DNA from: Clostridia bacterium
Lineage (GTDB): Bacteria; Bacillota; Clostridia; Christensenellales; Borkfalkiaceae
Reading direction: 5' to 3'
NCBI GenBank assembly: GCA_017508485.1
Contig: JAFVYV010000013.1
Location: 1 to 42,652 of the forward strand
DNA length: 42,652 bases
Both the position numbers and the translations under genes were made by a program. A model generated the notes under the pieces. It saw only the letters and a program-made list of their open reading frames with translations, was not told where the DNA came from and made no database searches. This document shows, piece by piece, positions 1-6,793 of the stretch (within the stretch, counting starts at the first letter, position 1; each line of letters starts with the position of its first letter).

Positions 1-502
1 ACGGTACTATACTCTATCGGTCACATGGTCGTATTTAGCCTTACGAGATGGTCCTCGCATGTTCCGTCAGGATTCCTCGTGTCCCGACGTACTCTGGATA
101 CTTGCAGTCATTTGTCAGTTTCGTGTACGGGCCTTTTACCCTGTTTCGAGTAACTTTCCAGTTATCTTCCACTACCAACATTTGTACCTTATCAAGTCCT
201 CTACCCCATGAATATTGCTACTCATGGTTTGGGCTCTTCCGATTTCGCTCGCCACTACTTTCGGAATCGTTTTTTACTTTCTTTTCCTCCGGGTAATTAG
301 ATGTTTCAGTTCCCCGGGTTCCCCTCATTACGCTATGTATTTACGTAATGATAACACAACATTACTTGTGCTGAGTTTCCTCATTCGGATATCTACGGTT
401 TATCGCTTATTTGCAGCTACCCGTAGCTTTTCGCAGCTTGTCACGTCCTTCTTCGGCGCCATGTACCAAGGCATCCTCCTGTATGCTCTTTGTAGCTTGA
501 TC
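1..502 (-). rRNA. rrl: 23S ribosomal RNA, 5' part (cut by window edge)
   Basis: The minus strand reads as the conserved 5' domain of 23S rRNA. It starts with GATCAAGCTACAAAGAGC at 502, continues through the GGATGCCTTGG and GAAGAAGGACGTG segments, and reaches the GACCGATAGAGTATAGTACCGT region (about residue 470 of the molecule) at base 1. The 5' end is placed by alignment to the usual start of bacterial 23S rRNA, so it may be off by a few bases. The gene has its own promoter at 800-828 and no 16S gene upstream, because the next features are divergent tRNAs. Open reading frames on the plus strand here are antisense artefacts. Confidence 0.97.
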
Positions 503-799
503 TTTCTTCTTTCGTCGAATTATCTTTCTTTCCTTGACATACTCGTTCTAATTCTTCTCAGTGAAGTTCCTACGTTACAAAATTGTTCTTCGTATTAACC
601 TTCGTTTCTTTTCTAAATTAGTTTTTAGTTCTTAGTCTATTTCTTTTCTCTCTTTGCCTTTCTGTACTTAGTTATTTTTTTGTACTATGTAGTTGTCAAT
701 CTGCTACACGCTATTAACCGACATCGGTCTTAATTAATAACGCAATTCAGTTTATCTCTTAAAGGAGAACATATCAATCCCTTAAGCGATAGCCTAAAT
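503..799 (-). ncRNA. 23S rRNA leader (precursor) region
   Basis: About 290 bases lie between the predicted transcription start and the mature 23S 5' end. The leader contains TTGACAACTACATAG (minus strand, about 684-698), which resembles the TTGAAAACTGCACAG-like segment commonly found in the 16S-23S spacer of Clostridia and associated with antitermination or processing. A short hairpin, ACCGA-TG-TCGGT, lies near 720-732. No tRNA, 16S 3' end or coding region is present. The role as a processed leader is inferred. Confidence 0.6.
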
Positions 800-828
800 A
801 TATTAACATACCAAGTTTTTTAAGTCAA
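800..828 (-). promoter_or_regulatory. SigA-type promoter of the 23S rRNA unit
   Basis: On the minus strand, a -35 box TTGACT (828-823) and a -10 box TAATAT (805-800) are separated by exactly 17 bp. It is the best promoter upstream of the 23S gene and would start transcription near 793. The stretch from 829 to 1033 is very AT-rich, and I see no gene in it. Confidence 0.8.
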
Positions 829-1033
829 GCAAAAAAAAGGCTTTTTTTAAAATTTTTTAATATTTTTTTAATTAATTTTTTTGGGGTTTTTGCTTGCCTT
901 TTTCTCCCTGCTTTTTATAACAATATATAGTATATATATAATATTATGAACACAAAATTCCTTGCAGTCTATTGACGTTTTTAAAAAAATAACGATTTTA
1001 GAAAATAAATTTAAAAAAATAGTTTATAAATGG

Positions 1034-1062
1034 TTGACTTTATTTTTTTGGTTTGGTATAAT
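1034..1062 (+). promoter_or_regulatory. SigA-type promoter of the tRNA operon
   Basis: A -35 box TTGACT (1034-1039) and a consensus -10 box TATAAT (1057-1062) are separated by 17 bp. Transcription would start about 25 bases before tRNA-Gly. A single promoter and a single terminator (1709-1742) suggest that the seven tRNAs are one transcript. Confidence 0.85.
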
Positions 1063-1092
1063 CTTTTAGCATTGTTAAAGGAGTACAGTTTT

Positions 1093-1166
<74 letters not shown>

Positions 1167-1186
1167 AAATGCTTAACTGTTAGTAT

Positions 1187-1263
1187 GCACCTGTAGCTCA
1201 GCAGGATAGAGCATCGGCCTTCTAAGCCGAGGGTCAGGGGTTCGAATCCCTTCAGGCGCGCCA
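1187..1263 (+). tRNA. tRNA-Arg (TCT) with an A.C acceptor mismatch
   Basis: The anticodon loop CTTCTAA gives anticodon TCT, with discriminator G and an encoded CCA. The acceptor stem GCACCTG/CAGGCGC has an A.C mismatch at pair 3:70 (A1189 with C1257), where a G-C pair is expected. All other stems look normal. Confidence 0.95.
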
Positions 1264-1270
1264 GTATAAC

Positions 1271-1349
1271 GGCGGGTGTAGCTCAGTTTGGTTAGAGCGC
1301 AAGATTGTGGCTCTTGAGGTCGTGGGTTCGACTCCCATCACTCGCCCCA
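1271..1349 (+). tRNA. tRNA-His (GTG)
   Basis: The anticodon loop TTGTGGC gives anticodon GTG. The extra G at -1 (1271) faces the C73 discriminator, as expected for the histidine identity element. CCA is encoded at 1347-1349. Confidence 0.96.
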
Positions 1350-1380
1350 TTATATAAACTATACTTTTAACAATTCAAAT

Positions 1381-1455
1381 AGGGGTATCGCCAAGCGGTA
1401 AGGCACCAGATTTTGATTCTGGCATTCGTTGGTTCAAATCCAGCTACCCCTGCCA
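1381..1455 (+). tRNA. tRNA-Gln (TTG)
   Basis: The acceptor pair is AGGGGTA/TACCCCT, the anticodon loop TTTTGAT gives TTG, the discriminator is G, and CCA is encoded. The cognate synthetase GlnS is also in this window (26409-28031). Confidence 0.96.
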
Positions 1456-1467
1456 AAACAATTTAAT

Positions 1468-1543
1468 GACCCATTAGCTCAGTTGGCAGAGCACGTGACT
1501 TTTAATCACGGTGTCCCGCGTTCGAATCGCGGATGGGTCACCA
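1468..1543 (+). tRNA. tRNA-Lys (TTT)
   Basis: The acceptor pair is GACCCAT/ATGGGTC, the anticodon loop CTTTTAA gives TTT, the discriminator is A, and CCA is encoded. Confidence 0.97.
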
Positions 1544-1547
1544 AGAT

Positions 1548-1623
1548 GCACCATTAGCTCAGCTGGTAGAGCACCTGACTCTTAATCAGGGTGTCCGGGG
1601 TTCGAGTCCCCGATGGTGTACCA
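1548..1623 (+). tRNA. tRNA-Lys (CTT)
   Basis: The anticodon loop CTCTTAA gives CTT. The body is close to that of the preceding tRNA-Lys, which suggests tandem duplication and divergence. The acceptor ends in a G1.U72 wobble pair. CCA is encoded and abuts the next tRNA directly. Confidence 0.95.
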
Positions 1624-1706
1624 GCGGATGTGGCGAAATTGGCAGACGCGCTAGACTTAGGATCTAGTGGGTGACCGTGGGGGTTCAAGTCCCTTCATCC
1701 GCACCA
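1624..1706 (+). tRNA. tRNA-Leu (TAG)
   Basis: This is a class II tRNA with a variable arm. The acceptor pair is GCGGATG/CATCCGC, the anticodon loop CTTAGGA gives TAG, and CCA is encoded. It directly abuts tRNA-Lys(CTT). Its last 21 bases (1686-1706) recur exactly at 1879-1899. Confidence 0.96.
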
Positions 1707-1708
1707 TA

Positions 1709-1742
1709 AAAAAAGCAAGTGTTTAATACACTTGCTTTTTTT
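1709..1742 (+). terminator. Intrinsic terminator of the tRNA operon
   Basis: Stem GCAAGTGT/ACACTTGC (1715-1722 with 1728-1735), flanked by A and T runs, followed by seven T residues. Confidence 0.9.
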
Positions 1743-1903
1743 GTTATGTAAATCGATAAGGGACTTGAACGGGTGGGCATCGGCAACTTACAAGTTTGAG
1801 TTTTTACCATAGTTGCCGACAAACAATTGATAATTGTTTGCCACCCAGGCGTGATAGTGAAGCGAAAGCAAAACGGAGCAAGTCCCTTCATCCGCACCAC
1901 GTC
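1743..1903 (+). repeat. Structured element carrying copies of the tRNA-Leu tail
   Basis: This stretch holds no convincing gene but is highly structured. An inverted 13-base copy of the tRNA-Leu T-arm tail is at 1758-1770, and a direct 21-base copy of the tRNA-Leu 3' end including CCA is at 1879-1899. Ten bases pair as an outer stem (1758-1767 with 1879-1888). Inside are GGGTGG/CCACCC (1771-1776 with 1841-1846), a 9-bp stem TCGGCAACT/AGTTGCCGA (1780-1788 with 1811-1819), a 9-bp stem CAAACAATT/AATTGTTTG (1820-1828 with 1832-1840) and a GCGAAAGC mini-hairpin (1862-1869). A second GCAAG-type terminator and the bases TTATGTAA follow, as they do after the real tRNA. The element resembles an attachment-site duplication or a small tRNA-tail mobile repeat, but its identity is unknown. 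Confidence 0.7.
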
Positions 1904-1931
1904 AAAGCAAGACTTTTTGTCTTGCTTTTTT
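1904..1931 (+). terminator. Second terminator after the repeated tRNA-Leu tail
   Basis: Stem AAAGCAAGAC/GTCTTGCTTT with loop TTTTT and a T run. It copies the arrangement after the true tRNA-Leu, so the tail and terminator together look duplicated. Confidence 0.85.
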
Positions 1932-1965
1932 ATTATGTAAGTTAATATTACGAATTGATAATAGT

Positions 1966-1996
1966 AAAAAAGCCGAGAAGAAATCTCGGCTTTTTT
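1966..1996. terminator. Bidirectional terminator
   Basis: Stem AAAAAAGCCGAGA/TCTCGGCTTTTTT with loop AGAAA. It ends the minus-strand phosphoesterase gene at 2018 and can also stop transcription from the tRNA side. Confidence 0.9.
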
Positions 1997-2017
1997 GTTT
2001 GAAATTTTTTATTTATA

Positions 2018-4117
2018 TTATGCGTTTGCAGTCATTGTAACTGATTTTATATCAATATAAGATTCATTACAGTAAGAGAATATCCAAAATGCTATTGCAC
2101 CACCGTTACCGTCTATATCAAAGTTAATTGTTCTAAATCCATCTGCATCAACAGTTGCACTTGCTTGTTGATATAAACTGTAAATAGGTAAGGTTACATT
2201 ACTCGTTCCCCTTAATCTAAACGCGATATCGTTTGTTTGTCCTGATTGCGCTACAAAGTTATCATCAACTCTCATAACGATTGTAACGTTGAAAGATGTT
2301 GCTCTGAACGTACCAGTTAAACCAACCGTCATACCAGCATATTTACCAGATTTACCAGTTGAAGTTATTCTTACAAAAGAATAAGGATTGTTAGTATCGT
2401 CGTTATTCTTTACTTCAACAGTACCAACGGCACCTGTTACTTTACCAACGTAGTCAATTCTGTATGCATAATAGTTGTCGCTTAAAACTTTGTTTCCAGT
2501 TAACTTGCCAGTTTCAACACCTACTAAGTTGAAAGATGCAAATTCTTCAACAAGTGTTTCTGGAGCAGTAGAAGAAGTTATTGTTGCCGTTAAGCCGTTG
2601 CTTTGTGCTTCCCATACGTCAACTGCTTTTACTGTAATTGTATTTGCGCCCTTTGTTAAACGAACACCGTAGTTGATAGTCTTTGCCATTTGTGAAGCAT
2701 TTGACCACCAGTAGTAATCTGAAAGAATTTTAATTTCAGTAGTTTTAACACCTGATGCGTTTTCAACAGTTACAACGTAATGATGAACTGTATCATCATC
2801 AGTACCTGCAGGGAAAGAAATTTCTGCAAGCGTGCCGTCTGGAGAAAGGGTTGCTTTTAATTCACCTGAAAGAACTGGTGCGCTATTTGCTGCCGTTCTA
2901 CCTGCTCTTGTATAAAGATTTAAGTGAGATTTATCTGCCTTTGGATATGGAAGTTCCCAAGGAGTTTTAACAGTTTCACCATCTTTGAAGTTCATTCTTG
3001 TAATTCTTACGTTACCGTTTACGTCAATTTGAACTAATAGACCAGAAGAACAGTCGTCTGAACCTGTAGGAGTAGAACCACTTACGTTTGCGTATCTATT
3101 AGGTTCAACTGCAACACTTGTTACGCCACCGTCGTTTACTGCAGTAAAGCCAGATTGCATAATACAACGTTCATCAGCAATTGGTGAGTGAATATGTCCA
3201 CTAAAAGATATAACTTGTGGATACTTTTCTAACACTTCACGAACGTTTTGTGTATGCCAGTAAGTACTTGTTCCGTCAAAGTCTTCTTCACTACCATAAG
3301 TAGTTTCAAAAATTTGAGGGTGTGTAAAGAAAAATACGTATTGGTCAGGGTTTGCTGTCGTAATTGCCGTAAGGTCAGCATCAAGACGTACTAATACGTC
3401 GTCTGCAAAAGGTGTACCACTACCGTATTTTACTGGTTCTGCTAATATAAAGTGATAGTCGCCGATAACACAATGGCGATAACCCTTTTCAAGGTCGCTA
3501 TCTACGTCGTTTGCAAAATATTCTGCGCCTAATAAATTGTAAAGGCTTGGAAGTTTTGAAATATCTGCTCTTGTATCGTGGTTACCACAAGTTAGCATTA
3601 CGTTTGTGCCAAAGTCAGAATCTTTATATTCTTTTACTATATTTACAAAACCTGTAATTTCTTCTTCAGCAAGTGCCTCCGTCTTTTCAGTATTACTGAT
3701 AAGGTCACCTGCAATTGAAAGTGCGTCAAGACCGTCTGCATCGCCCTTTTTTGCTTCTGCTAATAATTGGTCAAATGCAGCGTAAATTTGTGCTACGTTT
3801 GATTCCCACATTGTCTTTTTAACGTGTACGTCTGAAACTGCACCGAAAGAAAATGCTATATTATCTTCGTCAAAAGTTGAACTTTTAACTGGCATTTTAT
3901 AATTACAAACGTTACAAATATTGTCGTTATCGCTATCTTTATGCTTTTCTACGTCAGCCTTTTCACCACAACTACATTCCTTCCAGTGAGAAGTTTGGTC
4001 GTTTTTATACTCATCAGAAAACTTGTGAGTATGGCCACAACCTACGCCGATAAGAAGCATAGACATTGCTACTAAAGAAAGTATTATTGAAACAAGTATA
4101 GATACAAGTTTTTTCAT
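2018..4117 (-). CDS. Secreted calcineurin-like metallophosphoesterase, likely lipoprotein
   Basis: This 699-residue exported protein has an N-terminal signal segment ending at Cys27 (GVG-C, an imperfect lipobox because -3 is Gly). A Cys/His-rich linker follows (H29, H31, H44, C48, C50, C68, C71). The metallophosphoesterase core carries the family ligand motifs SDVH (95-98), AGD (to 137), GNHD (177-180), THPQ (264-267) and GHIH (306-309), so binding of two metal ions is expected. The C-terminal part is beta-rich and looks like an Ig-like plus jelly-roll or carbohydrate-binding tail. The natural substrate cannot be told; extracellular nucleotides or phospho-sugars are possible. The start is supported by AAGGAG eight bases upstream. 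The gene is monocistronic, lying between terminators at 1966-1996 and 4253-4279. The region 4118-4252 is very AT-rich and contains a TATAAT without a good -35. Confidence 0.88.
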   Translation of the reverse strand: MKKLVSILVSIILSLVAMSMLLIGVGCGHTHKFSDEYKNDQTSHWKECSCGEKADVEKHKDSDNDNICNVCNYKMPVKSSTFDEDNIAFSFGAVSDVHVKKTMWESNVAQIYAAFDQLLAEAKKGDADGLDALSIAGDLISNTEKTEALAEEEITGFVNIVKEYKDSDFGTNVMLTCGNHDTRADISKLPSLYNLLGAEYFANDVDSDLEKGYRHCVIGDYHFILAEPVKYGSGTPFADDVLVRLDADLTAITTANPDQYVFFFTHPQIFETTYGSEEDFDGTSTYWHTQNVREVLEKYPQVISFSGHIHSPIADERCIMQSGFTAVNDGGVTSVAVEPNRYANVSGSTPTGSDDCSSGLLVQIDVNGNVRITRMNFKDGETVKTPWELPYPKADKSHLNLYTRAGRTAANSAPVLSGELKATLSPDGTLAEISFPAGTDDDTVHHYVVTVENASGVKTTEIKILSDYYWWSNASQMAKTINYGVRLTKGANTITVKAVDVWEAQSNGLTATITSSTAPETLVEEFASFNLVGVETGKLTGNKVLSDNYYAYRIDYVGKVTGAVGTVEVKNNDDTNNPYSFVRITSTGKSGKYAGMTVGLTGTFRATSFNVTIVMRVDDNFVAQSGQTNDIAFRLRGTSNVTLPIYSLYQQASATVDADGFRTINFDIDGNGGAIAFWIFSYCNESYIDIKSVTMTANA

Positions 4118-4252
4118 AACGTGCTCCTTTTTAATTTTATTGCTTTTTTATTATATAATAAAAAAATAAAAAAATAAAGATATAATTTCTAAAACACCAA
4201 TTTTTGTTAAAAAAAATGACAAGATTTGCTAACTTTTTTAACTAAAAAAATA

Positions 4253-4279
4253 AAAAGACGAGTTTTTAACCCGTCTTTT
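4253..4279 (-). terminator. Terminator of the YtrA-like ABC operon
   Basis: Stem AAAAGACG/CGTCTTTT (4253-4260 with 4272-4279) extended by GTT/AAC. On the minus strand it is followed by a T-rich run. Confidence 0.85.
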
Positions 4280-4284
4280 AAGTT

Positions 4285-5070
4285 TTAGTCTACGTTTACG
4301 CCTTTAGCAAATAGTTTGTTGCATACAAAATAACACGCTATTGATAACGTTATATATATAACAAGCGCAACCGATAGTAAAGTTATAAATGCGCTTTCTG
4401 GTAAAACTTCTGCAAAAATAACGGTTGCGTTGCCACTTATCGCAAGTGATATTATTGCCACGATAAAGGTTATTACCATACTTGCCATATAAAAAACTGC
4501 AAACCATATTAAGCCTTTTAGCACCTTTTTTTCGTTATAAGTATGCGCTTTTACTATTGCAGTAAACCCTGCGCTTATTAAAAAGCAAATTTCTGCAAAA
4601 ATTATACCTGCAATTAACAGTATAAAGCCCGTGCCTGACATATTAAAACCACTAATTACCGTTTTTAGCATTTCTTTTAGTCCTTGCATAAGGGTTTTGC
4701 TATACAAAACGATAAACAAACTTGATACTGAAATGATTATGCTTGCTAAAATTACTATTAAGGCTGATAGATATTTTGATAAAAGAAGTTTGCCCTTTTC
4801 AATAGGTAAGGTGTGCGTTAAATAACTTTGGTCTTTGTAAAATGACTGGTTAAAGGCAAGGAGTATTTGTACAAAGGTGTTTACTAAAATTGTGCCTACT
4901 AAAGAATAGGTTATGCTACTAAACACTTGGCCGATTATGAAAATTAACTGAATACTATTCCCTAATTTTATTAGCCTTGTTAAAAGGGCTACTGCTAGGG
5001 TTATTGGATAAAGATATATTAAAAGATTTGTCATCTTTTTTAAGTCGTATTTTAATAACTTTTTAATCAT
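4285..5070 (-). CDS. ABC-2 type transporter permease (YtrC/YtrD-like)
   Basis: This 261-residue integral membrane protein has six hydrophobic segments: about residues 15-35, 50-70, 95-125, 140-165, 180-205 and 220-250. The motif of a cytosolic N-terminus followed by a loop containing YLTHTLPIEKGKLLLSKY is typical of ABC-2 permeases of the BcrB/YtrC kind. It is the last gene of a three-gene unit and overlaps the upstream ATPase gene by four bases (ATGA), so the two products are probably made in equal amounts and form one transporter. In Bacillus, the similar Ytr system responds to cell-wall antibiotics. That function here is inferred from context only. Confidence 0.85.
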   Translation of the reverse strand: MIKKLLKYDLKKMTNLLIYLYPITLAVALLTRLIKLGNSIQLIFIIGQVFSSITYSLVGTILVNTFVQILLAFNQSFYKDQSYLTHTLPIEKGKLLLSKYLSALIVILASIIISVSSLFIVLYSKTLMQGLKEMLKTVISGFNMSGTGFILLIAGIIFAEICFLISAGFTAIVKAHTYNEKKVLKGLIWFAVFYMASMVITFIVAIISLAISGNATVIFAEVLPESAFITLLSVALVIYITLSIACYFVCNKLFAKGVNVD

Positions 5071-5759
5071 TTTATAACTCTCCTAAAAATTTCATCAATA
5101 GATGCGTTTTCCTTTTCCCTTAAAGTTTCTACTTCACCTGCTAAAATTACTTTGCCACCGTCAATAAAAATTACTTCATCAAGAATTTTTTCTACGTCGG
5201 CTATTAAGTGAGTGGTGATTAGTAAACTTGCGCCTTCATCAAAGTTAGAAAGTATTGTTTTTAATATCTTTTCTCTACTAGTTGGGTCAACTCCACCTAA
5301 AGGCTCGTCTAAAACATAAAGTTTTGCGTGACGGCTCATCACTAACGCTAGTTGCACCTTTTCCTTCATACCCTTGCTCATTTTTGGTAGTTTTTGGTTT
5401 ATATCAAGGTCAAGGTCTTTTAAAAGGAAAAGCGCCTTTTGTTCATCAAAATCTTCGTAAAAATCTTTGAAAAGTTTTATTATATCAATTACCCTTTCAC
5501 TTCCTTCAAGATAACTTCTTTCAGGTAGGTATGATATAACTTTTTTGCTTTCTACCCCTATTTTACTGCCGTTAACTAAAATTTCCCCTTCATCTAGGGT
5601 GAGTAGGTCGTTTATCATTTTAATTATCGTGGTTTTGCCACTTCCGTTTTTACCTAAAAGCCCTACTATTTTGCCACTTTCTACGGTAAAACTTATATCG
5701 TTTATTATAACTTTGTCATCAAAACTTTTTTTGATATTTTTTACACTTAAAAGTTCCAT
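5067..5759 (-). CDS. ABC transporter ATP-binding protein (YtrB-like)
   Basis: This 230-residue ATPase has the full set of ABC motifs: Walker A GLLGKNGSGKTT (about residues 33-44), signature MSKGMKEKVQLALV (a non-canonical variant of LSGGQ, about 127-140), Walker B LYVLDEP (about 147-153) and the H-loop histidine in LLITTHL. The MSKGM signature is common in regulator-linked exporters of this class. The gene sits between a GntR regulator and a permease. It starts two bases after the regulator stop and has an AAGGAG site. It would energise the membrane partner encoded by 4285-5070. Confidence 0.92.
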   Translation of the reverse strand: MELLSVKNIKKSFDDKVIINDISFTVESGKIVGLLGKNGSGKTTIIKMINDLLTLDEGEILVNGSKIGVESKKVISYLPERSYLEGSERVIDIIKLFKDFYEDFDEQKALFLLKDLDLDINQKLPKMSKGMKEKVQLALVMSRHAKLYVLDEPLGGVDPTSREKILKTILSNFDEGASLLITTHLIADVEKILDEVIFIDGGKVILAGEVETLREKENASIDEIFRRVIK

Positions 5760-5761
5760 AA

Positions 5762-6118
5762 TTACTCCTTACTACTTAATATTTCAATAACTTCTTCCTT
5801 TTTTATGCCTAAATCTAAAAAAGAAAGGTAAAGGTCTTCTACCATTTTTTCTATCGTTTCTTTCTTTACTTTTTCAATAACGGCTTCATCTGTCGTAACG
5901 AATTTGCCGTTTGTACTTTCCGTTATTATTATGCCCATATTTTCAAGTTCAAAAAGGGCTTTTTGCACGGTGTTTGGATTTACTTCAAACTGCATAGAAA
6001 AATCCCTTACCGATGGGAGTTTTTCCCCTAGCCTATACTTTTTGCTTATGATTTGCTTTTTTATATAGTCAATTATTTGTAAATATATCGGCGTGTTCCC
6101 CTTAAAATCAAAACTCAA
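5762..6118 (-). CDS. GntR-family regulator, YtrA subfamily
   Basis: This 118-residue transcription factor has a winged helix near residues 10-75 (PIYLQIIDYIKKQI, then LPSVRDFSMQFEVNPNTVQKAL) and only a short helical C-terminal tail. That short tail is typical of the YtrA subfamily, which regulates adjacent ABC transporters. The start is TTG at 6118, chosen because AAGGAG lies seven bases upstream and no in-frame ATG fits. A perfect 8-4-8 inverted repeat at 6139-6158 lies between the -10 box and the start codon, so the protein probably represses its own operon. The inducing signal is unknown. Confidence 0.9.
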   Translation of the reverse strand: MSFDFKGNTPIYLQIIDYIKKQIISKKYRLGEKLPSVRDFSMQFEVNPNTVQKALFELENMGIIITESTNGKFVTTDEAVIEKVKKETIEKMVEDLYLSFLDLGIKKEEVIEILSSKE

Positions 6119-6138
6119 AGTATTTCTCCTTTTTTGAC

Positions 6139-6158
6139 TGTATTACTTGAGTAATACA
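6139..6158. promoter_or_regulatory. Probable operator of the YtrA-like regulator
   Basis: TGTATTAC-TTGA-GTAATACA is a perfect 8-bp inverted repeat with a 4-bp spacer. It lies just downstream of the -10 box and spans roughly -7 to +14, a repressing position. Binding by the adjacent GntR protein is inferred. Confidence 0.8.
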
Positions 6159-6187
6159 ATGATACAATTTAAAAACCTATTTGTCAA
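6159..6187 (-). promoter_or_regulatory. SigA-type promoter of the YtrA-like operon
   Basis: On the minus strand, a consensus -35 box TTGACA (6187-6182) and a -10 box TATCAT (6164-6159) are separated by 17 bp. Confidence 0.85.
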
Positions 6188-6201
6188 CCGTTTTTTAAAA
6201 T

Positions 6202-6228
6202 AAAAAAAGGAAGGTTAATCTTCCTTTT
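6202..6228 (-). terminator. Terminator overlapping the queH stop codon
   Basis: Stem AAAAGGAAG/CTTCCTTTT (6205-6213 with 6220-6228) with a T run on the minus strand. The queH stop codon (6215-6217) lies in the loop. Confidence 0.85.
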
Positions 6229-6793
6229 GATTTTTTGAATATACGCAACCACAAAAGTTTTGGCGGTAAAGACCAAGTTCTTTTGAAAGGGTAATTGACC
6301 TAAAATATCCGTTTTCCTTTTTAAAGTCGCTTACCAAAAACTTTTCACTTAAGTTCTGACCTAAACTGTTAATAACTAAAACGTTTTTCATTGGACTTAC
6401 CGTTAAAGTGGTGGTAAAGTAGTCAAAATTTAATTCTTCTGCCTTTTCTAATGTCTTTTTAAGCCTAAAGTCGTAACAAATATGACAACGAGAGCCACCT
6501 TCTTTTTCTTCTTCAAGTCCGTTTACTAAAGAAAAAAAGTTAAAGTCGTCGTATTCCCCTATAATTAAGTCAACCTTAAAGTGGTCGCAAACCTTTTTTT
6601 GTTCTTTTAGCCTTTTTTCGTATTCTTCTTTCCCTTGAATATTAGGGTTATAAAAGAATACCGTTATATCAAAAAAGGGCTTTAACCTTTCTATAACAGC
6701 CGTTGAACAAGGACCACAACAACTGTGTAGTAAAAGGCTTTTTTTACCCTTTAGCGAATTTATTTTTTCTTTCATTAAAATATTATAGTTCAT
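6215..6793 (-). CDS. queH: Epoxyqueuosine reductase QueH
   Basis: This 192-residue enzyme catalyses the last step of queuosine formation in tRNA, reducing epoxyqueuosine. QueH is the non-cobalamin alternative to QueG and carries an iron-sulfur cluster. The family signature is complete: LLHSCCGPC (C25, C26, C29), RCHICYDFRL (C103, C106) and YRQNFCGC (C181, C183). Length is normal for the family. The first ATG overlaps the end of the peptidase E-like gene by 11 bases and has no clear Shine-Dalgarno site, so translation is probably coupled. An internal ATG at codon 7 is an alternative start. It is the last gene of the unit starting at 9661. Confidence 0.95.
   Translation of the reverse strand: MNYNILMKEKINSLKGKKSLLLHSCCGPCSTAVIERLKPFFDITVFFYNPNIQGKEEYEKRLKEQKKVCDHFKVDLIIGEYDDFNFFSLVNGLEEEKEGGSRCHICYDFRLKKTLEKAEELNFDYFTTTLTVSPMKNVLVINSLGQNLSEKFLVSDFKKENGYFRSITLSKELGLYRQNFCGCVYSKNQKED

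Noticed and set aside
48..598. Two overlapping plus-strand reading frames (82 and 127 codons)
   Set aside because: They lie antisense to the conserved 5' domain of 23S rRNA and its leader, have no ribosome binding site and no protein-like composition.
503..1092. A hidden 16S 3' end or spacer tRNA upstream of 23S
   Set aside because: No anti-Shine-Dalgarno tail, no cloverleaf on the minus strand and no conserved 16S segment was found. Only promoters and AT-rich sequence are present.
1685..1900. Minus-strand reading frame of 71 codons over the tRNA-Leu tail element
   Set aside because: It runs through the tRNA-Leu 3' end, a terminator and the repeated tail. Such frames are typical artefacts of tRNA-derived repeats, and no ribosome binding site is present.
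1743..1903. Integron attC site
   Set aside because: The element has nested inverted repeats of suitable length, but the outer arms lack the RYYYAAC/GTTRRRY core boxes. No integrase or cassette is nearby.
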